Shown here: positions 30,875-35,809 of the stretch, one piece after another
Layout: the number at the start of each line of letters is the position of its first letter
Position numbering within the stretch: the first letter of the stretch is position 1
NCBI GenBank assembly: GCA_017745075.1
Contig: JAGIAD010000019.1
Span: 1-35,809, forward strand
Length of the DNA stretch: 35,809 nucleotides
Direction of reading: 5' to 3'
Source of the DNA: Sphingobacteriaceae bacterium
GTDB lineage: Bacteria > Bacteroidota > Bacteroidia > Sphingobacteriales > Sphingobacteriaceae
The notes under the pieces: model-generated
Database searches by the model: none
The model's input: the letters and a program-made list of their open reading frames with translations, nothing else
What the model was told of the DNA's origin: nothing
Translations under genes and position numbers: made by a program

Positions 30875-33800
30875 TTATTCGTTTTCTGCTAAACCTTTAA
30901 TGTAATGGATGCTGTCTTTATCTTCCGGATCGAGCGACATCGAATCGGTTGTCTGTTTGCCCTGAACCCATGCAAATACCAATGGCAATATAATCAATAC
31001 TGCGAATGTTGAAGCCAGTAAACCACCGATAACCGCTCTGCCCAGTGGCGAAACTGCTCCACCGCCTTCGCCATGCCCTATGGCCATTGGTAACATGCCC
31101 GCAACCATGGCAATACTGGTCATGATGATTGGGCGTATACGTAAAGCTGCCGCTTCGCGCGCTGATTGAAGCGCATTGCCATTGTGTTTCCTTAATTGCT
31201 CTGCATTGGTGATTAATAACACCGCATTGGCAATGGAAACCCCAACTGACATGATGATACCCATGTACGATTGAAGGTTTAATGTTGATCCGGTGATGGT
31301 TAGCAGCAGCAGCGAACCCAGAATTACCGCAGGTACTGCAGTTAAAATCACCAGCGGAATTTTAAACGACTGGAAATTGGCCGATAACATCAGGAAAATT
31401 ACCACAATGGCCACAAACAAACCCGATTGCAAACTATCCAAGGTATCGTTCAATACTTTGCTTAATCCGATTGGGGTAACATTTAATCCTCTTGGCAGTT
31501 CGCCAACGGCCTTTATGGCTTTATCAACGTCTTTTGATGCCGTTCCCAGGTCGGTATGGTAAAGGTTTGCCGTTACCGATAAGAAAGGCATGGCGCCAAT
31601 GTTATCATTTTCGCCGGCAGTGGTATCAGGGGTAATTTTAGCCACATCGCTCAATACCGGTCGGGTAGCATTTTTAAGCAATGGGATCTCGCCGATATCA
31701 TCTTTGCTGGCCATCTGGTTAAGTGGCACCTGTACCTGTACGTTATAAGGTAAAGCCGCCTTTTCATCCAGCCAGATATTTTTATCTGTATAACGCGATG
31801 ATGAGGTAGAAGCAATTAACGATCTCGAAATATCAGCCATATCTACACCGATCTGCGCTGCACGTGTTCTGTCGATATCGATGTTTAAAGATGGATATTT
31901 GATCGGCTGGGCAATCTGCACATCGCGCATATAAGGGATCTGTTTCAGTTCTGCCAGGATCTTATTGGCATATTTCTCGTTCAGTTTTTTGTTTTTACCC
32001 GCAATACGCACCTCAACAGGAGTAGGAGAGCCCTGGCTCAATACCTTATCTGTTAATTCGATAGGCTCGAACGAAAGTTTAACATCAGGCAAAAGTTTTT
32101 TGATCCTGTCCCTGAACTGATCTTTGAAATCGTCCATGTCTTCTTCAAAATCTTTTAAGCTTACCTGGAAAACAGCTTCGTGCGGACCTGCCATATACTG
32201 ATAAATCGGGTTTACAGAGAACTGTGAAGGGTGTTGGCCTACGTACACGGAAGAAATACCTACATGCCCGGCACCAACCATTTTTTTAAGTTCTGACAGT
32301 ACTAAATTGGCTTTTTCTTCGGTACGCTCTAACCGGGTACCATCGGGTGCACGCAAACGCAACTGGAACTGGCTAGAATTAACACGTGGTAAAACATCGC
32401 GACCAATATTGGCCAATAACAATGCAGCCAAGCCAATAACAGCCACCAGATAAATTAAAACAACAGATTTTCTGTAAGGTAATATCCTGTCGAGAAAGCG
32501 GATAAAACGATTCCTGAAACGGTCGAAAATACCGATTTTGCCATCTCCGCTAAAGTCTTCACGCTCAACCAGTATCTTTTTTTGGTTCAGGGTATCTTTC
32601 TCCGTTTCAATTTCAATTCCGGTTGCATTAAAATCAGCCTCGTCTTGTGTAATACCCGGGTGATGTTCTGCTCCCTTTTTAGGGTGTGCAATCATCAGCC
32701 AGTTGGCCATAATCGGTACAAAAGTTTGCGATAACAGAAATGAAACCACCATCGAGAAGCCGATGGCCAGAGCCAGTGGTAAGAACAAAGCACCTGGTAT
32801 GCCCGACATGGTAAAGGCTGGTGCAAATACGGCCAGAATACAGAAAAGGATCAACAGTTTTGGGAAGGCAATTTCCTTACAGGCATCCCATATGGCAAGC
32901 GCCTTTGGTTTGCCCATATCAAAATGCTGGTGAATGTTTTCTATAGTAACCGTCGATTCATCTACCAGGATACCGATTGCCAAGGCCAATCCGCTTAAAG
33001 TCATGATATTGATCGTTTGTCCGAATAATTTAAGGAACAACACACCCGCTATGATGGAAGTTGGGATGGTCAGGATCACAATTAATGCTGCGCGTTTATC
33101 GCCAAGGAAAAGTAATACCATTAAACCCGTTAAAATGGCGCCGATTGCACCTTCACTGATCAGACTTTTTACGGAGTTGATTACGTACACCGATTGGTCG
33201 AACTCATAAGAGAGCTTAACATCTTCGGGTAGGGTATTCTGGATATTGGGCAGGTTTTTCTTCAGGTTTTTAACCACATCCCAGGTAGAAGCATCGCCTG
33301 ATTTGGCAATACTCAAATATACCGAGCGTTTACCATTAACCAGGGCATAACCCTGAACCAGATCGGCTCCATCTTTTACCGTGGCTACATCGCGGAGCTG
33401 AAGATTTTGTATACTGCCTTTAAATAAAGGGATATTTTCAAAATCCTTTACTTTTTTGATGGTATAATTAGTCGGGGTAAGGTAGTTTTTATCACCTATA
33501 CGCACATTGCCTGAAGGGGCTGTCTGGTTATTTAGCCTGATGGCCTCTACCACCTGATCTACCGTTAAATTATGCGAACGGAGTAATGAAGGATTAACAT
33601 TAATCTCAATTGTACGCGGACTACCTCCAAATGGGGCAGGAGAAAGTAAACCCGGTATGGCCGAGAAACTCGGGCGTACATAGGTATTTGCCAAATCCTG
33701 CAGTTCATTATTGGTGCGGATAGGGCTGCTTAATACCAACTGGCCGACAGGTAATGAAGAAGCATCAAAACGGATTACGAAAGGTGGCTGCGAACCCGGC

Positions 33801-34159
33801 GGGAAAATGGCCTGTGCCCGGGTAGAGAGTGCACTCAGTTCTGCTGCAGCCTGTGCCATATTGGTACCTTCGTAATACGTTAATTTCATGAGCATTAAGC
33901 CCTGTGTGTTTTTGGTTTCGATACTTTTGATACCGTTGGCAAAAAGCAGGATATTAACGTATTGCTTACCGAAATAAGCCTCCATCTGGTCGGGAGTATA
34001 ACCACCAAATGGGTGGGCAATATAAATAACCGGAAGGTTCATCTGCGGCAGGATATCAACTTTGATCTGGTTGATGGCCCCGATACCGAAAAAGAACAAA
34101 CCTGCTACTAAAACTAAGATGGATATGGGTTTGCGGAGGGCGAAACGTATTAAATTCAT
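30875..34159 (-). CDS. RND efflux permease, HAE1/AcrB-like
   Basis: A 1094-residue inner-membrane proton/drug antiporter with the RND pattern: TM1 IRFALRKPISILVLVAG, a large periplasmic loop, TM2-6 with GAILTGLMVLLFL, GLALAIGILVDESTVTIENIHQHF, a second periplasmic loop, and the C-terminal six TMs. The proton-relay Asp pair of AcrB (Asp407/Asp408) appears as Asp400-Glu401. A hydrophilic insertion of about 70 residues (about 490-560, HPKKGAEHHPG to RILPYRK) in the central cytosolic loop makes it longer than most (about 1040). The substrate is not known; the family includes multidrug and metal/solvent pumps. Confidence 0.94.
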   Translation of the reverse strand: MNLIRFALRKPISILVLVAGLFFFGIGAINQIKVDILPQMNLPVIYIAHPFGGYTPDQMEAYFGKQYVNILLFANGIKSIETKNTQGLMLMKLTYYEGTNMAQAAAELSALSTRAQAIFPPGSQPPFVIRFDASSLPVGQLVLSSPIRTNNELQDLANTYVRPSFSAIPGLLSPAPFGGSPRTIEINVNPSLLRSHNLTVDQVVEAIRLNNQTAPSGNVRIGDKNYLTPTNYTIKKVKDFENIPLFKGSIQNLQLRDVATVKDGADLVQGYALVNGKRSVYLSIAKSGDASTWDVVKNLKKNLPNIQNTLPEDVKLSYEFDQSVYVINSVKSLISEGAIGAILTGLMVLLFLGDKRAALIVILTIPTSIIAGVLFLKLFGQTINIMTLSGLALAIGILVDESTVTIENIHQHFDMGKPKALAIWDACKEIAFPKLLILFCILAVFAPAFTMSGIPGALFLPLALAIGFSMVVSFLLSQTFVPIMANWLMIAHPKKGAEHHPGITQDEADFNATGIEIETEKDTLNQKKILVEREDFSGDGKIGIFDRFRNRFIRFLDRILPYRKSVVLIYLVAVIGLAALLLANIGRDVLPRVNSSQFQLRLRAPDGTRLERTEEKANLVLSELKKMVGAGHVGISSVYVGQHPSQFSVNPIYQYMAGPHEAVFQVSLKDFEEDMDDFKDQFRDRIKKLLPDVKLSFEPIELTDKVLSQGSPTPVEVRIAGKNKKLNEKYANKILAELKQIPYMRDVQIAQPIKYPSLNIDIDRTRAAQIGVDMADISRSLIASTSSSRYTDKNIWLDEKAALPYNVQVQVPLNQMASKDDIGEIPLLKNATRPVLSDVAKITPDTTAGENDNIGAMPFLSVTANLYHTDLGTASKDVDKAIKAVGELPRGLNVTPIGLSKVLNDTLDSLQSGLFVAIVVIFLMLSANFQSFKIPLVILTAVPAVILGSLLLLTITGSTLNLQSYMGIIMSVGVSIANAVLLITNAEQLRKHNGNALQSAREAAALRIRPIIMTSIAMVAGMLPMAIGHGEGGGAVSPLGRAVIGGLLASTFAVLIILPLVFAWVQGKQTTDSMSLDPEDKDSIHYIKGLAENE

Positions 34160-34172
34160 TTATATAGCCAGA

Positions 34173-35564
34173 TTAAAATTCATTGATAAATATGTCGTAA
34201 TTACCCAAAGCTGCCGATTTTAACAGCAAAGCCTGCCAAACGTTGGTAAAAGCAATGTCCCTGTCGGTTTCGGCGCGATTTAACGTAAAAAGTGCCTGGG
34301 TGAGATCAACCAGGGTGGTTAAACCGTTTTTGTAGAGTGTACTTTTCTGCAGATAAGCATCGGATGCAGCTTTAACCTGTATAGGGGCTTCCCTATAATT
34401 CGCAAGTGCATTGTTTAGCTTGGTTTCGGCTAGGGCCAGTTGTGCCTTTAGCTGCTGATCGGCCAAATTATATTCTTCCTTTAAGCCCTGGCTAATGTAT
34501 TGTTGTGCACGTACTTGCGGACGGTTTTTGAGCAGGGTCGACAAATTCCAGGTCATTCCTATGCCAATCAAATAGTTACCGCGTGTAGGTTTAATGCCAT
34601 CGGCATAACTGGTAGAATAAGCGCTCTGATCAAGGGCATAACCCGGACCAAAACCTGATCCCTTGCCCTGCATTACGCCAAAGAAAGTAAAGGTTGGGTA
34701 ATAAAGTTTTTTGAAATAGCTAACCTGCTGATCGCTTACATCTATCCGGTTTTGGTAAAACTTTAAAAGCGGATGAGAACTTTTAACCACAGTATCCTCT
34801 AACAGGTTTCCCGGAATGCGGGCAATAGAGGTTGTGTCCAAATCATAAGCGGTAGCGGTTAAGCCCATCAGTAAACCTAAACGGTTGGCCTGTTCCTGCT
34901 CAAGATCCTTTGCTTTGGTTAACGCGATCCTGGCATTAGAAACCTCTGCTTTGGCAAATGAAGAATCGACACCGGCAATAAGTCCGTTTTTTGCCCTGAT
35001 AATGGCCGTATTCTGAAAGGTAATGGCACGTTCGAGGTTCTTCTGTTGCGATTTGGTTAACCGCTGTGCAGCCAAAAGGTTCAGGTAAGCGGCCGAAACA
35101 CGGATTTCGTGCTGGAATTTTTCCTGCTCCAGGTCGTTTTTATCCCTTTCATATGCGGCATTGGCCACTTTTATCCGGTCTCTGATTCTTCCAAAGGTGA
35201 AAAAATCCCAGTTTACATTGGCCAGGTAGAGTCCGCCGAAGGCAGCATTCCAGTTTTGTTTATCTAAAGGAGGACCAGCCGAAGCTGCTCCCAAACCACC
35301 CAAACCATACTGAGGACCATTTTGTCCGTTAATGGTTCCGTAATCCTGTTGGGCACTTAAACTTAAATTAGGCAGGTATTCTCTTTTGGCCTGCAGGATG
35401 GAGGATTTTGAGGCATCTGCATAGTTGCTTTTGGCCCTGATGGTGCCATAATTCGTAATTGCGGTGTTAACGGCCTGTTTAAGGGTTAATGTTTGGGCAT
35501 TAACGCCAACAGATAGACTAATAAATAATAGAACTAAAAAATAAGATAAAGATATACGGTACAT
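34173..35564 (-). CDS. TolC-family outer-membrane efflux protein
   Basis: Outer-membrane channel of 463 residues from the ATG at 35564, which gives a good signal peptide (MYRISLSYFLVLLFISL, cut after VNA). The longer frame from 35585 adds MLCKLYT before it, and these residues would overlap the promoter. The mature part shows two TolC-type repeats with long coiled helices (KFQHEIRVSAAYLNLLAAQR and QLKAQLALAETKLNNALANY) and variable loops rich in Gly. It is the first gene of the operon, 13 bases before the RND gene. It exports together with the membrane-fusion protein and pump. Confidence 0.93.
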   Translation of the reverse strand: MYRISLSYFLVLLFISLSVGVNAQTLTLKQAVNTAITNYGTIRAKSNYADASKSSILQAKREYLPNLSLSAQQDYGTINGQNGPQYGLGGLGAASAGPPLDKQNWNAAFGGLYLANVNWDFFTFGRIRDRIKVANAAYERDKNDLEQEKFQHEIRVSAAYLNLLAAQRLTKSQQKNLERAITFQNTAIIRAKNGLIAGVDSSFAKAEVSNARIALTKAKDLEQEQANRLGLLMGLTATAYDLDTTSIARIPGNLLEDTVVKSSHPLLKFYQNRIDVSDQQVSYFKKLYYPTFTFFGVMQGKGSGFGPGYALDQSAYSTSYADGIKPTRGNYLIGIGMTWNLSTLLKNRPQVRAQQYISQGLKEEYNLADQQLKAQLALAETKLNNALANYREAPIQVKAASDAYLQKSTLYKNGLTTLVDLTQALFTLNRAETDRDIAFTNVWQALLLKSAALGNYDIFINEF

Positions 35565-35570
35565 AGTGTA

Positions 35571-35611
35571 TAATTTACACAGCAAATGTAAATTATGACA
35601 GGAATATCAAA
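35571..35611 (-). promoter_or_regulatory. Promoter and overlapping inverted repeat for the efflux operon
   Basis: On the minus strand a -7 box TACATTTG is at 35590-35583 and a -33-like TTTG at 35611-35608, with a 17-base spacer. The inverted repeat TAATTTACA (35571-35579) / TGTAAATTA (35587-35595) with 7-base spacing covers the -7 box, 7-31 bases before the ATG at 35564. A bound dimer would block transcription. In the remaining 35612-35809 I see no gene; AAAAACG A CGTTTTT (35677-35691) is a 15-base odd palindrome of unknown role. Confidence 0.45.
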
Positions 35612-35809
35612 GTATTCGGTTCAAATCAAAAATTATGCGAATCAAATAATAATCGAAATGTTACTTAATGACCTACAAAAACGACGTTTTTACCAATGTT
35701 TGGTTATGTTTTATCGCACTGTGCTTTAAAATAAGACAAAAGGATTACAAAATTGCATTTCGTTTTTAAGAACAGGTCGTCATTGCTGTAAAGGTTTAGT
35801 AATTCGGTA

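Noticed and set aside
35565..35585. Longer start (MLCKLYT...) for the TolC-like gene.
   Set aside because: The signal peptide begins at the second Met, and the longer start would fall in the putative operator/promoter region.
35624..35646. AATCAAA direct repeats upstream of the TolC-like gene as an AraC binding site.
   Set aside because: The 16-bp period is not that of AraC-family sites and the sequence is simple AT-rich; chance is likely.
1..35809. CRISPR array, tRNA/rRNA genes, insertion sequences, phage genes.
   Set aside because: No regularly spaced identical repeats with unique spacers, no cloverleaf or rRNA-like sequence, and no transposase or phage motif was seen on either strand.

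Overview
The window comes from a Bacteroidota chromosome, most likely family Sphingobacteriaceae (Pedobacter-like). This is inferred from moderate-to-low G+C, genus-typical families (FucP with a UxaA-type dehydratase, DUF2147, Ycf48-like propeller, ABC-2/M1 peptidase fusion), A-rich leaders instead of Shine-Dalgarno sites, promoter-like TTTG...TAnnTTTG elements, and abundant intergenic palindromic repeats. No rRNA, tRNA, CRISPR, insertion sequence or phage gene was seen. The region reads as ordinary chromosomal operons separated by palindromic repeats.

Layout. (1) 113-2143: an OmpR-type response regulator and its histidine kinase (minus strand), with a tandem repeat upstream that looks autoregulatory. 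(2) 2446-6718 (minus): a deoxy-sugar (probably L-fucose) operon in transcription order: a degenerate LutA-like protein, FucP permease, UxaA-type dehydratase and an L-fucose-dehydrogenase-like SDR. A divergent AraC regulator lies at 6868-7737. (3) 7867-8823: two very small single-span membrane proteins (69 and 36 residues) and a repeat-rich spacer. (4) 8824-11811: a GlxA-type regulator divergent from two DinB-fold proteins, a DUF1579 protein and a DoxX-like membrane protein. (5) 11911-13370: two secreted proteins (DUF2147, Ycf48-like propeller). (6) 13524-19243: TerC followed by a compact Ter stress operon: HAD, phosphoribosyltransferase-like, TerD, TerD, TelA, and an unrecognised 320-residue protein. 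A perfect 21-bp dyad lies between terC and the rest. (7) 19506-21437 (minus): dienelactone hydrolase and an APH-fold kinase. (8) 21551-28503: a LytS/LytTR-type two-component pair divergent from an ABC ATPase and a giant ABC-2 permease/M1 aminopeptidase fusion. The shared spacer has a 21-bp-period direct repeat of the spacing expected for LytTR binding. (9) 28795-35564 (minus): a TolC / RND pump / membrane-fusion-protein efflux operon with an AraC regulator as its last gene.

The best candidates for something not well described are the Ter operon with its unknown last gene and dyad, and the LytTR/ABC/M1 system with its repeat-type operator. Smaller points are an SDR with Asn in place of the catalytic Lys, a LutA-like protein that has lost its cluster cysteines, a HAD with DxW instead of DxD, and several unassigned palindromic operators.
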